The notes under the pieces were generated by a model, which was not told where the DNA came from, searched no databases, and saw nothing but the letters and a program-made list of their open reading frames with translations. Both the position numbers and the translations under genes were made by a program. From a virus, in IMG/VR virus record IMGVR_UViG_3300020205_004484, positions 1-35,019 of that record: DNA of 35,019 nt. One strand, given 5' to 3'. Shown one piece after another: positions 29,024 through 35,019 of the stretch (the stretch's first letter is position 1; each line of letters begins with the position of its first letter).

Positions 29024-29211
29024 GGCTGACTTCCTTTTCCGATAAGCGTGAACCAGCACGAGCCATTTACTTCACAAATAGGCGGATTGCATTCTTCGTT
29101 CTCCCAGTTTGCGGGGTCTTGGCATGAATATCTGTAGACTCCATCCCCACAAGAAGCAAGAGAGGGGGCAAACAGCAAAAATAACCCGATTATTAGTTTA
29201 TTAATTTTCAT
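29020..29211 (-). CDS. small lipoprotein, 63 aa (o-spanin-like candidate)
   Basis: From ATG29211. Signal IIGLFLLFAPSLASCG with lipobox L-A-S-C, then a Cys-rich mature part (YRYSCQDPANW, ECNPPICEVNGSC). It starts 20 bases after the endolysin stop and overlaps the next gene by ATGA. Short lipoproteins next to endolysins are often Rz1-type o-spanins in phages of Gram-negatives; in an actinobacterial host this would need explanation, so the function is open. Confidence 0.7.
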   Translation of the reverse strand: MKINKLIIGLFLLFAPSLASCGDGVYRYSCQDPANWENEECNPPICEVNGSCWFTLIGKGSQP

Positions 29212-29231
29212 GGCACCTTTTTCTGTTGGTG

Positions 29232-30047
29232 TCAGCCGAACATTTTCTTCCATGTGACAGGGCCAACAGAACCGTCGGTAGCCAAGCCATTAGCCTTTTG
29301 CCATGCCTTCAACGCCTCAACGGACTTGGCCCCAAAGTCACCATCGGTTTTTCCTCCGATGACAGATTGGACTAATATCGCAGGCATTCCATTTGACCCA
29401 AGACCCACGGGGGTGCCAGGATAGTCAAACTTCATAGGGCCAGCCTCTACAGAGCCTCCAGAGGGCTTCAGAGTGTCGCTGGAGGCAACTGGGGCAGAGG
29501 CATTGGGTGCAGAATCGCCGAGACAGTACTGCCAGTGCCACGCTTCAAATTCTTTAGAAGATGAATCTGAACCCTGTAGATAAAAACCATACTTAGGGGC
29601 ATTGGCGCACATCCATTTAAAGCACTCTCCACCCATTGAGGTGAGTCTGCCGTTGGCGTCATAACCAAGGTCAATTGCGAGTCCCCAGCCATGATTGGAG
29701 CCCTTAAGACCAGTTGGGTCTGGGGTGGCAGAAGGGGCCTTACCCTTCTTGAGGTACCAAGTCTTGCCTTCGAAGTTTCGGGTTACGCCAGTGCCGGTGT
29801 TTTCAAGGACATAGCGGTCACGGAACATCGCTAATTGACTTGCAAAGGAGCGATAGTCACCGACATTCTTGAGTTTGAATCCAGCAGCGAGGGCAGCATC
29901 ATACATTTTATTAAACTGCTGCGCCACTGGAGTATGCATTCTTCCGCCGGTCTTAACTGATGCCAATAAAGAATCAGGTAATTGACCATTTTTGTGCGCT
30001 TTGAGCGCCGCTGGTACTACGAGTTTAATGAAAGGATATTGACTCAT
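29232..30047 (-). CDS. endolysin: M15/VanY-type peptidase with C-terminal peptidoglycan-binding domain
   Basis: 271 residues with AGGAG before ATG30047. The peptidase domain has SNHGWGLAID (S117, H119, D126) and EAWHW (E168, H171), the zinc-site motifs of M15 D-Ala-D-Ala carboxypeptidase/L-Ala-D-Glu peptidases. After a Pro/Ser/Ala linker, residues 215-271 (GGKTDGDFGAKSVEALKAWQ, then GLATDGSVGPVTW) form a PG_binding_1-type domain. It cleaves the peptide part of peptidoglycan at lysis. No signal peptide is seen, so release would depend on a holin. Confidence 0.9.
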   Translation of the reverse strand: MSQYPFIKLVVPAALKAHKNGQLPDSLLASVKTGGRMHTPVAQQFNKMYDAALAAGFKLKNVGDYRSFASQLAMFRDRYVLENTGTGVTRNFEGKTWYLKKGKAPSATPDPTGLKGSNHGWGLAIDLGYDANGRLTSMGGECFKWMCANAPKYGFYLQGSDSSSKEFEAWHWQYCLGDSAPNASAPVASSDTLKPSGGSVEAGPMKFDYPGTPVGLGSNGMPAILVQSVIGGKTDGDFGAKSVEALKAWQKANGLATDGSVGPVTWKKMFG

Positions 30048-30100
30048 GAAAATCTCCTAAGATACTAAAGTTATAGAAGTATATTGTACAGGATTTATGC

Positions 30101-30280
30101 CTATTCGTCAGATGGTTTGATGACTGCGATGAGCAGATGTAGTAATAAAGCGAATACAAATATCTGAATTCCTTGAGATTTTGTTGGTCCGCTGAGTGTG
30201 ATAAGAACAAGAATTGTTCCTGCCACTGTCCAGTTTAGGCCATCAAGAATATCTAGTAATTTTTTAAAGTATTTTTTCAT
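30101..30280 (-). CDS. two-span small membrane protein, 59 aa
   Basis: ATG30280 overlaps the stop of the 1202-residue gene (TAATG) and has AGAGGA upstream. After MKKYFKKLLD it has two spans (WTVAGTILVLITLS and IFVFALLLHLLIAVI) and a short acidic tail. It is the first gene of the lysis-type cluster, just before the endolysin, so it is another holin candidate. Confidence 0.65.
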   Translation of the reverse strand: MKKYFKKLLDILDGLNWTVAGTILVLITLSGPTKSQGIQIFVFALLLHLLIAVIKPSDE

Positions 30281-33200
30281 TATTTCCTCTTTCCAGTATT
30301 TTTGTTTTTATTATCAGTTGCGGCGACAGGGCCACCACTTGAAGGGGCGGGTGCTGGTGGTGCGGGCTGGGGTAGCATTGTCATTGTTAAGCCAGCAGCA
30401 GCGATAATGACACGACGGGTACTGACGGGGACGCTTGACCCAATGGGGACGTAGGTATCTACGTTGCCTGCAGAAAAAATGTCAATTTCACTCTCAAAAG
30501 CAGCCTTAACTTCGGTTGGAGCATCCTGCACCGCCTCAACGAGTGCTGCCGCTTCTTCGTCGGTAATTTCAGAAATAGGAACTTCAGCAAAAATTTCCGA
30601 AGCCTGGTCACCTGTAACGGATTCAAGAACTTCTCCACTCGTAGCGATACTTACAGCCTGAGATTCCGTAATTCCGTTGTCAATAATTGAGGTAACGGCT
30701 GATTGAACCTGCTCCTCGGTAACGCTATCGCCACCCAAGACATCAACCAACTCATCGAACGCAGCGTCCGAAATTGGCTCATCCAAAATAGCGTCAATGA
30801 CAGAATTGAATACGTCGTCACTTAATGGCTCTTCAAAAACAGTATTGAGAACTTCAGTGAATGCTTCATCACTAATATCCGCCGTGAAAACTTGGTCTGC
30901 GACAGCGGCTATTTCTTGGTCGGACAAATCTTGACTAAAAACTTGGTCAACGAGTTCAGTTAACGCATCGTCTGATAAATCTTGACTGAATACTTCAGCA
31001 ACGACAGAAGCGAATTCTTCAGAACTTAAATCCGATGCCAATAATGCACCAGCAACGCTTACTAATTCTTCTTCAGAGTCAGTATTGCTTAAAGCATCAC
31101 CAACAGCATTTCCTAGTTCTTCGGGAGACAAATCTCCTGAAAGAATGTCTCCAACAACCTCTTCGGCTGTCGGCGTTTCTTCTACCGGTAATTCCGGTGT
31201 TGTAGTTGTCGTTTCTTCTTCTGGGGCTGATTCAGGTACGGTTGTTTCGGGTGACGTTGTGTCGGGCGGACTTCCGGTTCCTCCATCAGGACCTCCATCG
31301 GTTGTATTTGGTGTTGTTACTATTGTATCTTCTGGCTCTGTATCTGGAGGTAAAGTTTCTGGTGCTTCAGTCGTCGTTGTAGGGACCTCTGTTGTTGTGG
31401 TTGTTGGTACTTCTGTGGTTGTCGTGGTAGTAGGCGGAATAGTTGTAGTTGTAGTTGTAGTTGTAGTTGTAGTTGTGGTCGGCGGGGTTGGGTCAAGAAC
31501 AGTTGCATCAACGGTTATTTCGGGTCCATAGACACACGGCCCTACTCCTTCGTTAGAAAAACAACTTTGATTTCCTGCTTTGATACCAAAGCGAACTGGT
31601 CCGTACCCAGTCGTGACAGGATTGCTGCCAGAAAACATTTCAGTGCTTAATGAATAGGTGGTTCCTTGATTAGTCCACACACCCCAGCCGCCCGAGGTGG
31701 TTCCGCCAATTTCGTCAAGGTCGTAAAAACTAACCGAGTAGGCGTAGGTGGCAGTATTGCTTGCCGCTGATGCATCCCAGTCAAGGTCAACGCTTCCATC
31801 TGCGTTTGCAATAGCCGTGAGACTTGTTACTGGATTGAGATACGGAGCAACGATTGTATTGCCAGAATCCACGTATCCAGAACCAGAGAACACTGCTGTA
31901 TTTGGAGCACTAGCACCAAATGTATTACCTGAAGCAGTGGAGAACGAGTTTGCGTTTACACCGTTGTATTCCGTGGCACCGTTATTCCATCTGTTTGCAA
32001 AGTTAATAGCGGTGGTATTGCCATTGAATGTATTTCCTGAAACCATTTGATTGCCAGCACCCACTGCCCAACTTGTTGGGATATAGGAAGAGAAATATAA
32101 GGCAGTATTGTTTGATGTAAATACTGAGTTGGTTACTTGCTGACGATTGAGGCCGTTCAGAGAAGCCGCAGTGACCGTATTGTTGGAAAATTGTGTGTTG
32201 TTTATCTTGAAAAATCTTTGCCCGGAAATACCATAAGAGTTACCGGAAAACACTGAGTCATAAACATATGTACGGTTTGTGTACGAAGTATCGTCCATGC
32301 TTAAGGTCGTTGGTGTCGAGCCATAGTCACCAGCAATGCCTATATATAGGGAATCAAATGTCGTATTCGTCAGAGTAGAGACAGAGCCGTTGTTGTTATT
32401 GAAGACTGCCGAACCGCCACTCATCCCAGTAAAACGCATGTTCGTCGCAGACAGGGTTCCTGAACCGTTAAAGATAAGACCGCCATTGGTTGACTGCCCA
32501 TTTCGTAATGTCATATTTGAAATTATTAAAGATTTTGTGGAAGCAATATTGAATGGACGATGGGCATTATTCCCGCTGATTACAGTCTGTGTTCTGCCAT
32601 TGCCAGTTACTGTCAGGTTTTGCGTTATTTGAGGCAATGCGCTCGTCAATGAAATTGTTCCATTAACGTTAAAAGTAATGGAATCATAAACTCCGCCAGA
32701 TATAGAGTTGGCTTGAGTGATTGCCCAACGCAAAGTCCCTGCAGTATTGTCGTCGGCGAGACTAGTAACAACTATTGATGTTGGCTCATCGGCACCTAGG
32801 TCACATATTGAAGCAGTCTGCAGTAAGGTGCAGGTGTCATCTCCGCCCTCACCGTAAAACAAAGACTCTTCACTGAGTGTTGAAACTGTGTCGTCACCAT
32901 ATCCACCATAAAACACCGAATACCACATTTGAGTGACAGTGTCGTTTCCTGCGCCACCCCAAAAATAGTCTTTTGTCCCACCATTAGAGTCAAGGTTAGG
33001 TGATTGATTGTTTTGACTGTTTCCACAATAGACATCTGGGCGATTCCCGTAGTCTTCTCCGAAGTTGCCAGAACCAGAAGCAATATACACACCCCATGTG
33101 CCAGCGTTATATGCAGTAATGAACGTTGCTTCAGTATTGAGCCCTGTTGCGGAAAGAATTGACTGCTTGGTTACTAAAGCATCATCAATATTATTGACGC

Positions 33201-33888
33201 ATAAATCCAAAATGCTTAGTTCATAGTTTGTGTGATATGGCGTGTTTTCTCTATCTACACACAACGTGGACGTATAAAGACCCTGGCAAGTATCCCATGC
33301 CGTATATGTGTAGAGAGTCCAGTCATCTGGAGCGTTGTCCGTTACGTCATTGAAGTCGTGGTTGGTTAATTTCTCGTAAGTAGTTCCGTCTATTTTTGTT
33401 CCAACGAGGCTCACGTAGTCCACTATTGGCCCGTAGTTTCCTCCCCATGATTCACTATCTTGCCCATATACAGAGACCGCAATATGTTTAATATCCGACC
33501 ACGCAATACCAGACGGAAGACCCGCATTTATGGGGTCAATTGTGTATGCGGACACTTGATAATCGGCTAATAAAGTGATGTTGCCCGATTCAGGGTATCT
33601 AACCGTACTTAATGTTGACCATGCATCATCATAGAGGGTGATTTCGGAGTATAAATTGTCTGGTCCGTAAGCCCCATATCTCGCTTTAACAGAAAACGTC
33701 AATGACGAGTAGTCCGAAATATTCTCGGTATCGATTTGTTGACGGATATGGTTGGATGTATACGAAAATCTGACAACACCATTTGAATAATCATCAGCAT
33801 AAACACGGGCCTGGCTAGGGGCGAACCACGCCACAAGGGCGATGACCCAAAATATCCATTGCCCTTTACGGACGCCCTTTTTTCGCAT
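30280..33888 (-). CDS. 1202-aa secreted surface protein: RTX-like repeats, CSLREA-type beta-helix, poly-Thr linker, eight 17-residue repeats
   Basis: ATG33888 with GGTGAG upstream. A signal peptide (GQWIFWVIALVAWFAPSQA) is followed by a beta-rich N-terminal part. RTX-like nonapeptides lie at about 309-357 (GGAGNDTVT, GGYGDDTVS, GEGGDDTCT). A CSLREA-type right-handed beta-helix runs from about 375 to 700 (TAGTLRWAITQANS, then many N-x-T/N-x-F rungs). A poly-Thr linker occupies about 799-846, and eight tandem 17-residue acidic helical repeats occupy 939-1074. The C-terminus ends in a hydrophobic RVIIAAAGLTMTML, a Pro/Ala tail and KNKNTGKRK. It could be an adhesin, tail-associated surface protein or host-cell display protein. 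Confidence 0.75.
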   Translation of the reverse strand: MRKKGVRKGQWIFWVIALVAWFAPSQARVYADDYSNGVVRFSYTSNHIRQQIDTENISDYSSLTFSVKARYGAYGPDNLYSEITLYDDAWSTLSTVRYPESGNITLLADYQVSAYTIDPINAGLPSGIAWSDIKHIAVSVYGQDSESWGGNYGPIVDYVSLVGTKIDGTTYEKLTNHDFNDVTDNAPDDWTLYTYTAWDTCQGLYTSTLCVDRENTPYHTNYELSILDLCVNNIDDALVTKQSILSATGLNTEATFITAYNAGTWGVYIASGSGNFGEDYGNRPDVYCGNSQNNQSPNLDSNGGTKDYFWGGAGNDTVTQMWYSVFYGGYGDDTVSTLSEESLFYGEGGDDTCTLLQTASICDLGADEPTSIVVTSLADDNTAGTLRWAITQANSISGGVYDSITFNVNGTISLTSALPQITQNLTVTGNGRTQTVISGNNAHRPFNIASTKSLIISNMTLRNGQSTNGGLIFNGSGTLSATNMRFTGMSGGSAVFNNNNGSVSTLTNTTFDSLYIGIAGDYGSTPTTLSMDDTSYTNRTYVYDSVFSGNSYGISGQRFFKINNTQFSNNTVTAASLNGLNRQQVTNSVFTSNNTALYFSSYIPTSWAVGAGNQMVSGNTFNGNTTAINFANRWNNGATEYNGVNANSFSTASGNTFGASAPNTAVFSGSGYVDSGNTIVAPYLNPVTSLTAIANADGSVDLDWDASAASNTATYAYSVSFYDLDEIGGTTSGGWGVWTNQGTTYSLSTEMFSGSNPVTTGYGPVRFGIKAGNQSCFSNEGVGPCVYGPEITVDATVLDPTPPTTTTTTTTTTTTTIPPTTTTTTEVPTTTTTEVPTTTTEAPETLPPDTEPEDTIVTTPNTTDGGPDGGTGSPPDTTSPETTVPESAPEEETTTTTPELPVEETPTAEEVVGDILSGDLSPEELGNAVGDALSNTDSEEELVSVAGALLASDLSSEEFASVVAEVFSQDLSDDALTELVDQVFSQDLSDQEIAAVADQVFTADISDEAFTEVLNTVFEEPLSDDVFNSVIDAILDEPISDAAFDELVDVLGGDSVTEEQVQSAVTSIIDNGITESQAVSIATSGEVLESVTGDQASEIFAEVPISEITDEEAAALVEAVQDAPTEVKAAFESEIDIFSAGNVDTYVPIGSSVPVSTRRVIIAAAGLTMTMLPQPAPPAPAPSSGGPVAATDNKNKNTGKRK
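30667..31074 (-). repeat. eight in-frame 51-bp / 17-residue tandem repeats
   Basis: Aligned units include SEEFASVVAEVFSQDLS, DDALTELVDQVFSQDLS, DQEIAAVADQVFTADIS and DEAFTEVLNTVFEEPLS, plus four more diverged ones. The register is constant at 17 residues. Consensus: acidic pair, then hydrophobic residues at positions 4, 7, 8, 11 and 12, and L/I-S/T at the end. The units differ in DNA sequence, so the array is old or under selection and not a recent slippage product. Confidence 0.8.
31350..31490 (-). repeat. poly-Thr coding low-complexity tract
   Basis: Within the 1202-residue protein, the run of Thr codons (ACA, ACT, ACC) with E-V-P and I-P-P interruptions makes a repetitive tract. This is a protein linker, likely extended or glycosylated, not a CRISPR or regulatory repeat. 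Confidence 0.7.
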
Positions 33889-33918
33889 TTCTCACCACTT
33901 TGCAGGATAGTGAACTCT

Positions 33919-33924
33919 ATTATA
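33919..33924 (-). promoter_or_regulatory. possible -10 element upstream of the 1202-aa gene
   Basis: A perfect TATAAT on the minus strand, 31 bases upstream of ATG33888. No good -35 exists at the normal spacing, so it is a weak promoter or a phage-factor-dependent one. Confidence 0.3.
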
Positions 33925-33930
33925 GACTAA

Positions 33931-33962
33931 TACATTAAGTGATAGAGTACATTAAGTGATAG
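33931..33962. repeat. tandem 15-bp direct repeat with 17-bp period
   Basis: TACATTAAGTGATAG occurs at 33931-33945 and again at 33948-33962, overlapping the stop of the FN3-like gene and preceding the 1202-residue gene. It may be a regulator-binding site or a slippage product. Confidence 0.6.
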
Positions 33963-35019
33963 TGCCATCAATAGTTTCGACACCTACGGCTTGCATGTTT
34001 TTTGCTGAAAAATAATCACCCTTGAGGCTAAGAGTACAACCAGAACCCCAACTCTTGCCGGAAGAGGAACTTACAAAAAAGACTTTATTGTGAAGTGACG
34101 TTCCGCCTACGGGAGTGGCAAAAATGCGATACCAACTTTGGTCACTACCACCAAGATTGGGTGTAGTGCCAGAGAGGGTAGTGGGTTGTGCATTACTTAC
34201 ACTGGTTATAGTAGTGCTATTAACATAGGTGGCAGTAGAAAATCTAAGATTGTCAGTGTTGCACAAAGAAGGTAGTGGGGTAGTTACTGGGTACGTACCG
34301 GCATAAGGGCCGCTATCAACAACCTCATCAGGCTCCTGAAAATTAACGTTGCTTCCATACTCGGAAGGTCTTTTTAATTGAACACCGCAACTTAGTGTGG
34401 CCGTCACATAGTCGACTCGCATGTAACCAGGCTCATCTTCAGTTGCGGCAATTCCACTTGAGGGGAATCGAACAGCCACCCTAAATGGCTCACAAGTATT
34501 TGTTGGTATGGCGTACGTGTAGGCTGTGTAATTTGTATTGAGACCAAAACTACTGGCTGTCCATGTTTTTGCAACATCCTTCTGTGGCCTAATCCATCGC
34601 CTCTGGGTCGATGCGGTAGATTGTTCGCCAAGTCTATTGTAGTTGTATGCAACATAATATGAAGTACCACCATTAGAGGCGTGTCCAGTAATCTGTTGGT
34701 CGCCAGTTGCTTTAGTGAATTCATCTGCCCCAGTATTAGAACCAGATACCGTGCGCCTAAAAATTTTGACGACGGTTGTTGAGCCACCGTTATTTCCGAT
34801 TGTAAACAGGGCAGTTCCGTACGAAGAGGCAGTCATGGTATTGCGCCATACAAGTGTAGGAGTTGGAGGGAGGAGTGGGTTGAGTCGTTGTTGAACGTTG
34901 GCAGATGCCGTGCCAGCATATTTTTCCCCCTCAGTCGATATGGCTCGTGTGCGTACGTGGTAAGTTTCGTCCGGTGTCCGGTCTAAGGTGATGGACGACT
35001 CAAAACCAAAATTTCCAAA
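33952..35019 (-). CDS. FN3-like structural/tail-fibre protein (N-terminus beyond window)
   Basis: The frame is open to the window end, so at least 355 residues are visible and the start is missing. The segment nearest the edge (TPDETYHVRTRAIS) fits a fibronectin-III strand pattern and is followed by a Pro-rich linker. The rest is beta-rich with many Ser/Thr/Asn (VYRIF-type strands, CGVQLKRPSEYGSN). Cys are sparse. It precedes the 1202-residue surface protein on the same strand. Likely a virion tail or host-contact protein; no enzymatic motif is seen. Confidence 0.7.
   Translation of the reverse strand, partial: FGNFGFESSITLDRTPDETYHVRTRAISTEGEKYAGTASANVQQRLNPLLPPTPTLVWRNTMTASSYGTALFTIGNNGGSTTVVKIFRRTVSGSNTGADEFTKATGDQQITGHASNGGTSYYVAYNYNRLGEQSTASTQRRWIRPQKDVAKTWTASSFGLNTNYTAYTYAIPTNTCEPFRVAVRFPSSGIAATEDEPGYMRVDYVTATLSCGVQLKRPSEYGSNVNFQEPDEVVDSGPYAGTYPVTTPLPSLCNTDNLRFSTATYVNSTTITSVSNAQPTTLSGTTPNLGGSDQSWYRIFATPVGGTSLHNKVFFVSSSSGKSWGSGCTLSLKGDYFSAKNMQAVGVETIDGTIT

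Noticed and set aside
31085-31531. 148-aa plus-strand ORF rich in Val and Ser
   Set aside because: It is the antisense of the poly-Thr linker and repeat region of the 1202-aa gene; composition is explained by the reverse complement of Thr codons.
1-35019. Integrase, transposase, attachment sites, rRNA
   Set aside because: None seen on either strand; lysogeny cannot be argued from this window beyond the winged-helix switch-like region.

Overview
The window looks like part of a double-stranded DNA phage (or prophage-like element) of an actinobacterium. Three separate WhiB-type iron-sulfur regulators point to Actinomycetota, because this family is known only from them and their phages. The long Thr-rich linkers of the secreted proteins are reminiscent of aquatic Acidimicrobiia-type hosts, but that host guess is inference. 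The DNA is moderately AT-rich, genes are tightly packed with many ATGA, TAATG and TGATG overlaps, and several proteins are typical phage parts (SSB, primase-helicase, M15 endolysin, DUF932, small-terminase-like HTH protein). No integrase, transposase, CRISPR array or rRNA is visible.

Layout. (1) 1-4312, plus strand: a 1.07-kb-residue polyvalent protein with an ART-like region and a C-terminal HEIGH metalloprotease, then three small genes. (2) 4313-4459: hairpin-rich convergent spacer. (3) 12326-4460, minus strand: an unknown protein, tRNA-Ile(UAU), a zinc-ribbon protein, an adenosylcobalamin-dependent ribonucleotide reductase, a small protein, a secreted pentapeptide/DUF3761 protein, WhiB, a Tat-signal mini-protein and a SNF2 helicase. 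(4) 12426-14384, plus strand: a Lys-rich protein and six small genes. (5) 18866-14391, minus strand: zinc protein, second WhiB, primase-helicase interrupted by a class-3-like intein, terminase-small-like HTH protein and an RHH-zinc protein. (6) 19688-18908, minus strand: ssb, a 55-residue ribbon-helix-helix gene and a clear intrinsic terminator. (7) 19834-24818, plus strand: two secreted lysozyme-fold proteins behind a strong TTGACA/TAATAT promoter, a possible PD-(D/E)XK nuclease, small regulators and a DUF932 protein. (8) 27250-24823, minus strand: winged-helix-like protein, metallophosphoesterase, HslV/proteasome-beta-like Ntn hydrolase and third WhiB. (9) 27320-27917, plus strand: two overlapping winged-helix proteins. 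(10) 35019-27878, minus strand: FN3-like structural protein (cut by the window end), a 1202-residue beta-helix/RTX/17-residue-repeat protein, then a lysis-type cassette (small membrane proteins, endolysin, lipoprotein) and one unknown gene.

How it fits together. Regions 3, 5 and 6 supply DNA metabolism: dNTP synthesis, priming/unwinding, ssDNA binding and remodelling. The WhiB, RHH and winged-helix proteins are probably regulators of host or phage transcription. Region 10 supplies virion surface and lysis functions. Predicted promoters follow a host sigma-A-like TTGNNN-(16-18)-TANNNT pattern.

The most notable observations are the WCT-motif intein with Arg at position 1 in a Walker A loop; a secreted-protein gene bracketed by a 31-bp direct repeat that carries a duplicated whiB start; the HslV-like hydrolase; the two linked secreted lytic proteins; the 17-residue tandem-repeat surface protein; and the acidic DGDxDG motif shared by two otherwise unrelated proteins.
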